Shown here: positions 43,104-51,401 of the stretch, piece after piece | Layout of the letters: the number at the start of each line of letters is the position of its first letter | Position numbering within the stretch: the first letter of the stretch is position 1 | Assembly: GCA_021324435.1 (NCBI GenBank) | Contig: JAJPIZ010000039.1 | Span: 1 to 64,000, forward strand | Reading direction: 5' to 3' | DNA length: 64,000 nt | Origin: Anaerolineae bacterium | GTDB lineage: Bacteria > Chloroflexota > Anaerolineae > Anaerolineales > Villigracilaceae | Translations under genes and position numbers: made by a program | The notes under the pieces: model-generated | Database searches by the model: none | What the model was told of the DNA's origin: nothing | Seen by the model: only the letters and a program-made list of their open reading frames with translations

Positions 43104-44774
43104 ATGAAGCGAATCCTTAGAGGCGGCCGCATCTCCATTCAGACCAAGATTATCCTTCCATATCTTGTATTGGTTTTCCTTTTGCTGGCGGCGGCAACGT
43201 ATATCGGGACGCAAATCCTGTTCGATTCCATTCAGGAACGATTCACAAATCAGTTGATTGAGGCGGGAAAACTATCCACCAATGAAATGGTGCGCCAGGA
43301 AAATGGCATGCTTGAAACGATGCGTCTGCTGGCGAACATGCAGGGCGTTTCCGAAGCGATGCAACTTGGCGATGCAGATCAACTGCGTCTGCTGGCTTTG
43401 CCGGTCGCGGTCAACGTCCGACAGGATGCGATTCTTTTTGTGAATATCAAGGGCACATCTATATTGTCCATGGTTCATAACCCTCAAGGGGATATTCAAG
43501 ATTATTCGTATACCAGCGGCAGTTCCGAAATGCAATCGTGGGGATTTGTGCAGTCCGTGATGCGCGGAGAGAACGACGCGCGCGGCGATAAATTCGCCGG
43601 GTTCGTTCAGGCCAGCTTTGGAAATTATTTCTTTATTGCCGGTCCCGTGCGTGACCAGGACGGGAAACTGGCAGGCATTCTTTTGATCGGCCAGACAACC
43701 AAGTCGCTTGTGGACGCGATGCGTGAGGCTACACTGGCGCAGGTCACGCTCTACGCGCCCGATGGAAAGGTGATTGCAACCACTTTTACCGATGCGCCGG
43801 AACTGGATTCCTCGACAGCAAGGCAGGTCATGGATAGTCAGGACAAATCCAGCCTGATCCGCGACCTGACGCGTTCGGATATCAACTACCGTGAAATTCT
43901 GGGAGCGTGGCGTGCGCGGGGAAACGACATCGGTGTGCTTGGCACTGCATTTGCAAAGAACTTCTTTGTGCGTTTCAGCGAACAGCGATTGCTATTGATC
44001 CTGACCTCGACGGTCACGGCTCTGTTGTTGGTGATTGCAGTTGGAGTTTTCATTTCAAAAAATATCAGCGAACCGATTCAAAAACTGGAACGCGCCGCTT
44101 CGCGCGTCTCCAAAGGGGATTTGGACGTGCACGTTCAGCCGAATGGAAAGGATGAAATTGCCGAATTGACACGCGAATTCAACAGCATGGTGGAAAGTCT
44201 GTATCAGTCCCGCCGGGATATTATTGCGGCTTACGATAGCACCATCGAGGCCTGGGCAAAGACCCTCGAGATGTACGACAACGAGACCCTCGGCCATTCT
44301 CAGCGGGTGACGGAGCTGACTCTCAAACTGGCGCGCAGTTTTGGGATTTCCGGCGACGAACTTGAACAGGTCCGGCGCGGCGCGCTTCTGCATGACATCG
44401 GCAAATTGACCATCCCGATCAATATCCTGAGGAAGCCCGGGCCGCTGACACCCGGCGAAGAAGAAATGATGCGCAACCATCCTGTTGCCGCATACGAAAT
44501 GCTCAAAAACATTTCCTTCCTTTCGCGCTCTCTCGATATTCCGTACTGCCATCACGAACGCTGGGATGGCACGGGGTATCCACGCGGCCTCAAGGGAAAT
44601 GAGATTCCCCTCACCGCCCGCCTGTTCGCGGTCGTGGATGTATGGGACGCGTTGCGCTCAGACCGGCCCTATCGCAAAGGCATATCGCATCCCGACGCGG
44701 CGGAGGAACTGAATAAAGGCCGCAACACATTATTCGACCCGGACGCGGTGGACGCCCTCCTGAAGATGGTCTAG
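43104..44774 (+). CDS. Membrane sensor with HAMP and HD-GYP domains
   Basis: 556 residues from the ATG at 43104. Order: helix at about 15-38, an extracytoplasmic sensor of the single-cache/dCache type (about 40-290), a second helix (about 297-317), HAMP (about 318-372; ISEPIQKLERAASRVSKGDL), then HD-GYP. The HD site is LLHDIGKLTIPINIL and the GYP part HHERWDGTGYPRGL. It would hydrolyse cyclic di-GMP in response to an outside signal, counteracting the GGDEF protein about 6 kb away. The long in-frame upstream extension is rejected because it covers the amidase gene. Confidence 0.9.
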   Translation: MKRILRGGRISIQTKIILPYLVLVFLLLAAATYIGTQILFDSIQERFTNQLIEAGKLSTNEMVRQENGMLETMRLLANMQGVSEAMQLGDADQLRLLALPVAVNVRQDAILFVNIKGTSILSMVHNPQGDIQDYSYTSGSSEMQSWGFVQSVMRGENDARGDKFAGFVQASFGNYFFIAGPVRDQDGKLAGILLIGQTTKSLVDAMREATLAQVTLYAPDGKVIATTFTDAPELDSSTARQVMDSQDKSSLIRDLTRSDINYREILGAWRARGNDIGVLGTAFAKNFFVRFSEQRLLLILTSTVTALLLVIAVGVFISKNISEPIQKLERAASRVSKGDLDVHVQPNGKDEIAELTREFNSMVESLYQSRRDIIAAYDSTIEAWAKTLEMYDNETLGHSQRVTELTLKLARSFGISGDELEQVRRGALLHDIGKLTIPINILRKPGPLTPGEEEMMRNHPVAAYEMLKNISFLSRSLDIPYCHHERWDGTGYPRGLKGNEIPLTARLFAVVDVWDALRSDRPYRKGISHPDAAEELNKGRNTLFDPDAVDALLKMV

Positions 44775-44780
44775 GCTGGA

Positions 44781-45335
44781 ATGTTTCATCCATCCGATTG
44801 GCCCGATGCGCAAAAACACAACCTCCGCCAGACATTATTCTGGTTGATCTTGATCATAGGACTTTGCGTAATTTGGTATTCACTGCTCAAGGCAAACTCG
44901 ATCTGGGGCAACAATGAAAATGGAGGTTATATTCCCGTCTCGATCAACGCCGCGCAAACTGCGGATTACAGCCCCTTCACGTCTGAAGTGGTGAATCCCA
45001 TCAACCCTTCGATCATCCTCGATGTCATTCGGGACCTGAACCCGGACTCCGATTCAATTTCTGCCAATGCCACTCTGACCGCTTCGTTCAGTACTCCCAT
45101 CGTGACGGCAACGCCAATGCTGAACGTGACCCCAACTCTTTCCGCTCTCACCCTCACGCCGACTCTCGGTCTGCCCACCATTGCGCCGACCGCCTCTCTG
45201 CCTCCCATTCTGCCGACGAATATCCTTCCCTCAGCACTTCCAACAGTCGGTCCGGGGGGCATCATTCCAACGCTTGCGCCTGACACAAATATTCCCCCTG
45301 TCATTCCTTCTCTGATCCCTGCGATTACGCCGTAG
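44781..45335 (+). CDS. Single-pass protein with Thr/Pro-rich low-complexity tail
   Basis: 184 residues. A short cytoplasmic N-terminus (MFHPSDWPDAQKHNLRQ), one transmembrane helix (about 18-38), then an outer region that from about residue 95 is almost only Thr, Pro, Leu, Ile and Ala (repeats such as TLTPTLGLPTIAPTA). Such tails are typical of surface spacers in this group, and other proteins here have similar linkers. It starts seven bases after the HD-GYP stop and is probably co-transcribed with it. Function unknown. Confidence 0.7.
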   Translation: MFHPSDWPDAQKHNLRQTLFWLILIIGLCVIWYSLLKANSIWGNNENGGYIPVSINAAQTADYSPFTSEVVNPINPSIILDVIRDLNPDSDSISANATLTASFSTPIVTATPMLNVTPTLSALTLTPTLGLPTIAPTASLPPILPTNILPSALPTVGPGGIIPTLAPDTNIPPVIPSLIPAITP

Positions 45336-45374
45336 AATTATTATCAGCAATACACTGATGTTTAACGCGAATTG

Positions 45375-45419
45375 CTCGCGCACGGCCTCGACGTCCAGAC
45401 CGTGCGCGAGTCCGTTTTA
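45375..45419 (+). terminator. Intrinsic terminator
   Basis: CTCGCGCACGG / CCGTGCGCGAG stem with a 14-base loop, then TCCGTTTTAT. It ends the HD-GYP unit and faces the 3' end of the vWA gene. Confidence 0.75.
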
Positions 45420-47957
45420 TCACTCCGATCTTGGGCGGGTCTTGCCTCTGGCTCCCGTCTTTGTAGATTTACGAGCGCTGGCTTCGAAGTCAACCTCCTG
45501 CCAGACGATTCGATGACCGTCTCCCAGATCGCAATCCTTCCAATGGCCCAGCGAGCGCTCAAAAGTTTTATGGCCCATGTTAAAGAAGACGGTCAGCTCC
45601 AGCCATTTTTTCTTTTGGTTCCAGGAGCGGATGCGGATGTGTTTGACTTTATGAATAGGTTTCTTGAACTCCCAGTCGTAACAACCCTTGCCATGCGAAC
45701 CATCCGGGTCGGCTAAACGTCTGCTCCACAGCGCCTGGCCGTCGCGGTCGAGGATGCCGATCACACCCCACAACGGATTGACATAACGACAGACGAGCCA
45801 CGTTGCCAGCCACAGCAACAGAATAGCCACCAGTATCGCGAGCAACAACCACAACGGCCAGGATGGATAACTGCAATACAAGGTCAGCCAGTTTAACAAG
45901 AAGATCAGGATCAACAATAAAATCAATGCGCCCCACACCGGGAAACGATCCTTCTCATCTCTTCTGCGCAGGAACGGCCATGTGAGCAAGACAATGATCA
46001 ACAGAATCAACAACCAGGGCAGGTATCCCATTTCCGGGCCGCATTTCGGCGCGGGCGGGGGTGGAGGCGGCGGAGGCACAGGCGTGGGCGAGGGCGATGG
46101 AGAGGGAGAAGGCGACGGAGTCGCGAGGGCGCAGATTTTGATGGTCACATCATCGTTGTAGACCTGCACAGATTTGTCGCCCAGAGTCATGCTGGCGGTC
46201 AGATGCGCTCGAATGTCCTCATTGAGACGCGGCGTGAGTTTCAGTTCATATTGACCGGCGCCGGCGTTTACTGTTTCGACGGCGCTATCCACTTTGGCGC
46301 CACTCTTCACAGTGACCGAACTCGCTTCCCACCGGACCGGATTACTGGTCGCGGCTTCCTGACCTGTGTTCGCGTCTGTGAACTGGAGAGGCACGACCAG
46401 CGCGGTGTTCACCTGCGCGCACTCCGCTGTCAGGTCCGCCTTGACCGTGACCGGGTCCACGGTTGCATCGCCCGCGTCCCCTTCACAACGCCAGGCCGTG
46501 TTCTGATTCACATCCGTCAGTTCCGCGCGGACAAGAATCACCTGCTTGCCCGTCGCGGGTGGAATCCATGCAGATTGATAACCCTGCGCCTCCTGAGTCA
46601 GCGAAAGCAACACGCTCTCGCCATTCTCATTCGTCAGACTGGCTTGCAAGTCCAAACTATAAGCAGGGTTGTCGGTGGGAAGCACAGGCTGGCCCTGACC
46701 GTCGAGCAGTTTGAAGCGAATCTCTCCGTCCATGAATTGCACCAGAGGTTGGGCTGGGGAGGGAGAATCGAGTTGAACGCTGACCGCGTAAAGCGGGATG
46801 GCGGTGATGACCCCGCCATCAGTGGAGGCGTGAATCTGATAAGTGCCTGCGGATGGCTCGGTCAAAGTCCAGACTTCAATGGAGGTATCCGCTCCGCTCT
46901 GTTTGACCTTGTCGCCATCAGGCGTGATCGGGTTGCCTTGTGGACCGGTGAGACTCAATGTCGAGGCGGGATCGAGTTTGTAGTATGTAACGCGCAGTGA
47001 CTCGAGGTGAGGCAAAGCTACGAACCGATACTGTTTGGTATCCTCCGCGCTGGGGCTGAGCGTGTAACTCTGCACGCCGATGTTGGGCGCGGCAATCTTC
47101 TCCATGCGGCTGGCTACTTCATCAAGCGATTTCTCCAGTGACACATTCGCCGCGCCGGCGAGGTCCTGCCAGTAGGGTTCGTTGGCGCTCCAATATCGTT
47201 GCACGACCTTGAAGGCAGTCACATAAAGTTGATTACCCGGCTGGGCGAGGTAGTCCTTGAGAATATCCTTGACCTTTCCCATCTCCTGACCAAGCGCGGG
47301 TTCCACGAGCGGACCGTTCTGGCCTTCCGGCGTTCCATCCGTCAAAAGAAGAGTCAACCGTTTGACACAATCACTTTTGCTGGCGGCTTCCGGTGAATTG
47401 AACAAATCCACGGCGGCCTGGAAAGGCTCAGGAAAACTTGTGTATTGAACAAGGCGATAGAACTGCGGCTGGGTATTGAGCCAGTCAATATCCTGATACA
47501 ACTGATCCTTGGCGGTGATGGGAACCCAGCCGGAGTTGAATTTCACGTCACTGTTGCATTTATCATCCGGGTTGCTCGAGATGCAATGGCTGAAATGAAT
47601 CACGGCCACCTTGATGTCTGGCAGTACGACCGTGGGATCGAGCGCCTGCGCGTCGAGGGCCGGCTGGTAGTATTCCTGCGCCAGAATGTCCACCAGATTC
47701 TTGGCGCCCTGATTGCGCATGTGCTGGGGGTCGTTGGAGCGCATACTGCCGGTGTCGTCAATCAACAACACCACCTGCAAATCACAGTATTCATGCGAAA
47801 TGCTGGTGGAACAGACCAGCGGCACCTGCGGCGGCGGTTCATCGCGCACAGGCGCGGCCGCGCCGCTCAGGCCGGCGGATTGAAGCGCCAGGCAGGTCAT
47901 CAACAGGATGAAGAAAGTCTTGAACAGGGATCGAGCGCGGGTCGTATGCAGTTTCAT
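45420..47957 (-). CDS. Large vWA-domain membrane protein
   Basis: 845 residues from the ATG at 47957. A signal peptide (about 1-33) is followed by a von Willebrand A domain whose MIDAS starts VVLLIDDTGSM, with TLLLTDGTP later. Beta-rich domains follow to about residue 605. Then comes a Ser/Pro linker (SPSPSPSPSPTPVPPPPPP), three helices (about 640-730), and a cytoplasmic C-terminal domain of about 110 residues with an FKKPIHKVKHIRIRSWN segment. vWA proteins bind metal and partners; this one may link an outer adhesin-like part to the cytoplasm. The cytoplasmic domain is not recognised. Confidence 0.8.
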   Translation of the reverse strand: MKLHTTRARSLFKTFFILLMTCLALQSAGLSGAAAPVRDEPPPQVPLVCSTSISHEYCDLQVVLLIDDTGSMRSNDPQHMRNQGAKNLVDILAQEYYQPALDAQALDPTVVLPDIKVAVIHFSHCISSNPDDKCNSDVKFNSGWVPITAKDQLYQDIDWLNTQPQFYRLVQYTSFPEPFQAAVDLFNSPEAASKSDCVKRLTLLLTDGTPEGQNGPLVEPALGQEMGKVKDILKDYLAQPGNQLYVTAFKVVQRYWSANEPYWQDLAGAANVSLEKSLDEVASRMEKIAAPNIGVQSYTLSPSAEDTKQYRFVALPHLESLRVTYYKLDPASTLSLTGPQGNPITPDGDKVKQSGADTSIEVWTLTEPSAGTYQIHASTDGGVITAIPLYAVSVQLDSPSPAQPLVQFMDGEIRFKLLDGQGQPVLPTDNPAYSLDLQASLTNENGESVLLSLTQEAQGYQSAWIPPATGKQVILVRAELTDVNQNTAWRCEGDAGDATVDPVTVKADLTAECAQVNTALVVPLQFTDANTGQEAATSNPVRWEASSVTVKSGAKVDSAVETVNAGAGQYELKLTPRLNEDIRAHLTASMTLGDKSVQVYNDDVTIKICALATPSPSPSPSPSPTPVPPPPPPPPAPKCGPEMGYLPWLLILLIIVLLTWPFLRRRDEKDRFPVWGALILLLILIFLLNWLTLYCSYPSWPLWLLLAILVAILLLWLATWLVCRYVNPLWGVIGILDRDGQALWSRRLADPDGSHGKGCYDWEFKKPIHKVKHIRIRSWNQKKKWLELTVFFNMGHKTFERSLGHWKDCDLGDGHRIVWQEVDFEASARKSTKTGARGKTRPRSE

Positions 47958-48119
47958 GAGTCGCTCCGAATATGTTTGCAAAAGGCCACCTGTTTGATGC
48001 AGATGGCCTGAGAGGGTAAGCTGTATCAGCAGTTTGAACGGAGTTGATCGGGCGTTCCTGCCTGATGATAGCAAATTGCACCTTGTCCTTCAACCCCCTA
48101 TTATTTTTGCAAGTTAGAT

Positions 48120-48139
48120 GGACGGGCGCCCACCCGTCC
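48120..48139. repeat. GGACGGG/CCCGTCC hairpin
   Basis: GGACGGG-CGCCCA-CCCGTCC in the gap between the 48156-48560 gene and the vWA gene. It could end transcription of the upstream minus-strand gene, though the T-run lies about 20 bases away (ATTATTTTTG on the plus strand). Confidence 0.5.
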
Positions 48140-48155
48140 GAATAACGGAGGGAGC

Positions 48156-48560
48156 CTACTTTCTGCGCGCGCTCGGTTGGAACAGTTCCGCAAATGAGAC
48201 ATTGAGTCGGCGCGCTGACCAGTTCAGGAAGACCATCGCCAATCCAAAAATGACGAGGCTGGAGATTACGCCAACAACAATCTGCAATTTGGTAATCTCG
48301 GCCATCACTTGGTTGGACACATCCTGCTTTTCGCCGGTCGCTTTATCAACGCAATAAGCAGTGATGAGAGTCGTCCCTTCGCCGGGGATGTAGACGTTCG
48401 AGTTCTGCTCGATCTCGAAATTTCTATCGCCGCACACCGACGGTCCGGCGATGCGATTGAGCGGGGAGGTCAACGTGTTGAACTGATTCGCAATGACAGC
48501 AAATCCGCAAAACAGACTGATGGCAAGCACGATCAATACGGGGATGATTTTGTCTTTCAT
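48156..48560 (-). CDS. Two-helix membrane protein, unknown function
   Basis: 134 residues: helix at about 7-28, an outer loop with two Cys (GPSVCGDRNFE, TAYCVDKATG), a second helix at about 90-112 and a basic C-terminal tail. The loop NVYIPGEGTTLITAYCVD parallels that of the SHOCT protein at 41065-41670. The ATG follows CGGAGAGAACTC. It lies upstream of the vWA gene on the same strand with a 200-base gap, so the two may or may not be co-transcribed. Confidence 0.75.
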   Translation of the reverse strand: MKDKIIPVLIVLAISLFCGFAVIANQFNTLTSPLNRIAGPSVCGDRNFEIEQNSNVYIPGEGTTLITAYCVDKATGEKQDVSNQVMAEITKLQIVVGVISSLVIFGLAMVFLNWSARRLNVSFAELFQPSARRK

Positions 48561-48652
48561 GAGTTCTCTCCGTTCTTAGGATGATTTGATTGCTGGTACG
48601 AAAAGTATGCGGTCGCTTAGGTTGAAGAATAGACAAGGCATCTGCGCCTATA

Positions 48653-49993
48653 TCATCCCATCATTCCGCCGCCGCCCTCATCTTTGAAAGCATATGAATC
48701 TGTCCATCCTGTACGCCCAATAATGGAAATTGCCTTTGGCGGTGACAATTTTTTGAAATCATCTGATTTAGGACGACATGTAGATTCAAAAATGCAGGCG
48801 CCATTGAAAGTCCGAAGCAAATTTGATTCATCAAGAAGCAATTGTCCTTCTTCGTCACGCGGTAATAGTTCGGCATGAGTTTGGCAGGGAATCAATCTTC
48901 GCACAGGCGTAAGAGTTGAACGGCATTGACGGCAGAGTTTTAGCCTCGCGCCAAAATGAAAGAAATGGTGTCCATTCTCGCAAACAAACTCAACCAGTTT
49001 ATCGTCGCAATATTCCCGCCCAATTCGATAGAGCAGAAAATCCATCATGCACGGGGCGGAAGGTACTGTTTCTGGTTCGATGGTTTTCCATTCTTCCCAA
49101 ACGGCGCGCCATGCCGCCGCGCTCATGGCATCAATATAGCCATATTGATAACCGAAAATATCCAGAAAACTGGAAAGAAGCGGAATATCAGTTTGAAGAA
49201 TGCGAGTGCGAAGGGCGAGTTTCATCGTGTTGCGGTCGCTGGCAACATCAATGACATCCTTGTTCGACAGATTCGGCCAAACCCCAAGCACAGCCATATC
49301 GCGGAGGAACATGTCCGTCTTTTTGCGCCCATACCCCATGCCCACGCTTTCCAAAAAGCCTTCCCGTATTCTTTGGGCGTCGTTTCCGAAGTATTCAGCG
49401 ATTTGAAAGGCGGTTATTCCTTTTTCGAGCAGAAATTCAGCTGCATGTCTGGCGTAATCGAGACGCTTGTCGTTTTGCGAGAGGCGCGAAAGCCCCAAAA
49501 ATCTCAGGAAATCGGCTGGATCATCGTAAATATTTTGGGCGTCGAATTGGGTATTATCTTCAAGATATTTTCCAAATTGATCTTCGGGCGGCTCGCGAAA
49601 GTCCTGATTGGCGGTAAAAAACCTGACCTGGGCAATTGCCTGCCTCGAAAGCCCGCGTGTGTTCAACGTCACATCAAAAATGCTTTCGCCATACTGGACA
49701 AGCGCACTATGCAAAGCGCGCGCGGCTACCCGCGCCTGCTCACGATTAATTTTGGCGTTGATGATTTCAGCGTGATGAGATTCCCAATACTTGTGAAAGT
49801 CTGGAAGATACTTGTATTCTCTTCCATCCAATGTACCAATGCCATTCCTATCATCTGTTACATAAAAATACTTGTTCAATCTTTCTAAAATACGGCGCGC
49901 TAAAGTAACATCATTGTCAGTATTCTGAATATCATCAAGCAACGTAATGCCAGTTTGTTCTTGGAAATCTATAATTGAGCTTCGCAACGTCAT
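48653..49993 (-). CDS. Unknown Cys-rich protein with HhH-like region
   Basis: 446 residues; I do not recognise a named family. Residues about 196-275 (GITAFQIAEYF, LESVGMGYGRKKTDMFLRDM, ALRTRILQ) resemble the helix-hairpin-helix core of HhH-GPD DNA glycosylases. MMDFLLYRIGREYC then recalls the segment before their iron-sulfur or zinc site. Cysteines at about 315, 329, 338, 354, 357 and 370, with two His at 342-343, could bind metal. The end is Gly-rich (GGGGMMG). Base composition is visibly more AT-rich than in neighbours. It is the last gene of an overlapping accessory operon. A DNA-binding or base-processing role is inference. Confidence 0.7.
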   Translation of the reverse strand: MTLRSSIIDFQEQTGITLLDDIQNTDNDVTLARRILERLNKYFYVTDDRNGIGTLDGREYKYLPDFHKYWESHHAEIINAKINREQARVAARALHSALVQYGESIFDVTLNTRGLSRQAIAQVRFFTANQDFREPPEDQFGKYLEDNTQFDAQNIYDDPADFLRFLGLSRLSQNDKRLDYARHAAEFLLEKGITAFQIAEYFGNDAQRIREGFLESVGMGYGRKKTDMFLRDMAVLGVWPNLSNKDVIDVASDRNTMKLALRTRILQTDIPLLSSFLDIFGYQYGYIDAMSAAAWRAVWEEWKTIEPETVPSAPCMMDFLLYRIGREYCDDKLVEFVCENGHHFFHFGARLKLCRQCRSTLTPVRRLIPCQTHAELLPRDEEGQLLLDESNLLRTFNGACIFESTCRPKSDDFKKLSPPKAISIIGRTGWTDSYAFKDEGGGGMMG

Positions 49994-50034
49994 TGCAGTT
50001 TTCCGAATCTAACAGCCCTTTCCAAGTGGTTAAC

Positions 50035-50253
50035 TCAATTATGTTTCAAGACACTCATCAAATTTACAAAAGAGCGGATTTTCTGAAATCCTTCTTCTTT
50101 GTCATTTAACATTTTCGCTATCTTTTCCGCTCGCTCCGCCGCGTCCAAAAAACTATCATAATTCGAGCATACACAAACTTCTCGATTTTCAATTGTGTCC
50201 ACAACTTGATAGGTGTCGCCGTCGAACTGTGATACATAATATCTTTGAGTCAT
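50035..50253 (-). CDS. Small acidic protein, unknown
   Basis: 72 residues (YYVSQFDGDTYQVVDTIENR..., then a helical part SFLDAAERAEKIAKMLND). The ATG overlaps the stop of the gene before it (ATGA). No signal peptide or known domain. A 41-base gap separates it from the Cys-rich gene. In a restriction-like setting it could be a control or inhibitor protein, which is speculation. Confidence 0.6.
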   Translation of the reverse strand: MTQRYYVSQFDGDTYQVVDTIENREVCVCSNYDSFLDAAERAEKIAKMLNDKEEGFQKIRSFVNLMSVLKHN

Positions 50254-50492
50254 ACTGCACCTTTTTCGTCTTCATCATCTGGCAGGTCTATTAATTCGGG
50301 CATTCCTTTAGGCAAAACCGTAAGACCCAAAACGTCTACAAGCGAAAAACCTTTCTGAAACCAGTTATAACGCCCTTCGGTTTTCCATGAATAAACAACG
50401 CCATCGGTTTCCTTGGCTAATTTTTCAGCTTGTTTTGCCTCTTCAATATCGAAGCATTCAAAATTATATCCCTTGCCAAGATTGACTTTCAT
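50250..50492 (-). CDS. Small acidic protein, unknown
   Basis: 80 residues (MKVNLGKGYNFECFDIEEAK..., acidic tail DLPDDEDEKGAV). The ATG overlaps the stop of the HARE-HTH nuclease-like gene (ATGA) and its own stop overlaps the next ATG, so translation is coupled on both sides. No domain recognised. It is AT-rich like its neighbours. Confidence 0.6.
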   Translation of the reverse strand: MKVNLGKGYNFECFDIEEAKQAEKLAKETDGVVYSWKTEGRYNWFQKGFSLVDVLGLTVLPKGMPELIDLPDDEDEKGAV

Positions 50493-51214
50493 AGCAGCGC
50501 CTTTTCTGCAAGGTGACTTGCGGCGACTTTCGCGTGTAAATCCAAAACCAATTCATAATCCCAAAATCTCACAAAGGATTTGATTGGGGAAAAAGCGCTT
50601 AAGGAAATCTTCGTGTCAAATTCGACTTGTCTTTGACTATCAGCCACGATGTAAAAGTTTGTTCTGAAGTCCTGCAACTCTACAAACTTTAACAAGGAGT
50701 TGTACATATCGGTTGAATGTTCAATTTCAAAGAATGAATTTGGATATTTTCTGACGTTAAACCAAGCCACATCAATCGTCTGCGCCTTTCGCAAAACATC
50801 TGTATAAGTAAACTCATACAACTTTGACAAAGTTGCAACATCCCCCAATTTCTGTTTTGAATAAGGCTTGTTTTTATCTTGTGCAGGGATAAAGGTCTGA
50901 AAGCCTTTCAAGTTGCCAATTTCAGCAACCAATCCTTGAAAAAAGTAATGCGAATATTCCCTTTCCTTCGTTTCTGTCTTTTCACCTGAGAACAGATGAA
51001 GCACCTTTTCTTTTTCGGAAGTTAAAGCCCATAGCCCTGGGCGGATTTTGAAAAACTCATTGTGTTCTTGAACAATCCTTCTAATGGTGGCAAAAGGAGT
51101 CTTTGTTCTCCACTTGCTCCCAGGAATTTTAGGCGCTGTCTGATACAACTGACCAAGCGTTGCATAGCCGCCATTTTGTTGCATTGCCAGAATAACCGCC
51201 TCATGTTGCTTCAT
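50489..51214 (-). CDS. HARE-HTH protein with restriction-nuclease-like C-terminus
   Basis: 241 residues from the ATG at 51214, which overlaps the stop of the Dam-like stump (ATGA). An ATG at 51229 is also open but would fall inside the former methylase gene. The N-terminal HARE winged helix reads AVILAMQQNGGYATLGQLYQ...TPFATIRRIVQEH...GLWAL. The C-terminal part has TIDVAWFN, then SFFEIEHSTDMYNSLLKF, an Asp plus E-x-E arrangement that could be a nuclease site. I recall this kind of protein accompanying Dam-type methylases in restriction systems. Probably a restriction enzyme or its derivative. Confidence 0.72.
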   Translation of the reverse strand: MKQHEAVILAMQQNGGYATLGQLYQTAPKIPGSKWRTKTPFATIRRIVQEHNEFFKIRPGLWALTSEKEKVLHLFSGEKTETKEREYSHYFFQGLVAEIGNLKGFQTFIPAQDKNKPYSKQKLGDVATLSKLYEFTYTDVLRKAQTIDVAWFNVRKYPNSFFEIEHSTDMYNSLLKFVELQDFRTNFYIVADSQRQVEFDTKISLSAFSPIKSFVRFWDYELVLDLHAKVAASHLAEKALL

Positions 51215-51297
51215 TTTACGCCTGCCCATTTCATAAAAGGTTTGGCAGTTTTCTCAGGAATAATTACTGGATTAGATAAAGTAAAAACGGTTTGCAT
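51211..51297 (-). pseudogene. Dam-type DNA adenine methylase stump, interior deleted
   Basis: A 28-codon reading frame: ATG at 51297, ending KPFMKWAGVK and TGA at 51211-51213. The P-F-x-K-W-A-G-(G)-K segment is the SAM-binding motif I at the N-terminus of D12-class adenine methylases (Dam, DpnM). The protein then stops, where about 250 more residues are expected. The stop overlaps the next ATG as the original gene end probably did, so the middle and nearly all the C-terminus were deleted. A TATAAT box is intact 6 bases upstream, so the stump is probably still transcribed and translated. Confidence 0.75.
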
Positions 51298-51303
51298 GAT
51301 AGG

Positions 51304-51309
51304 ATTATA
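51304..51309 (-). promoter_or_regulatory. -10 box of the accessory operon, leaderless
   Basis: TATAAT on the minus strand followed by CCTATC and then the ATG at 51297. It drives the Dam stump and the genes overlapping it. No Shine-Dalgarno sequence and no strong -35 box are visible. Confidence 0.6.
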
Positions 51310-51401
51310 CACTCTCGAATCTTGTAAGCTCTCTTAAAAATATGAGACGGCGAACTTCCGCCGTCCCACTCACTACTCACTACTTTCTATCCTCTATCCA
51401 C

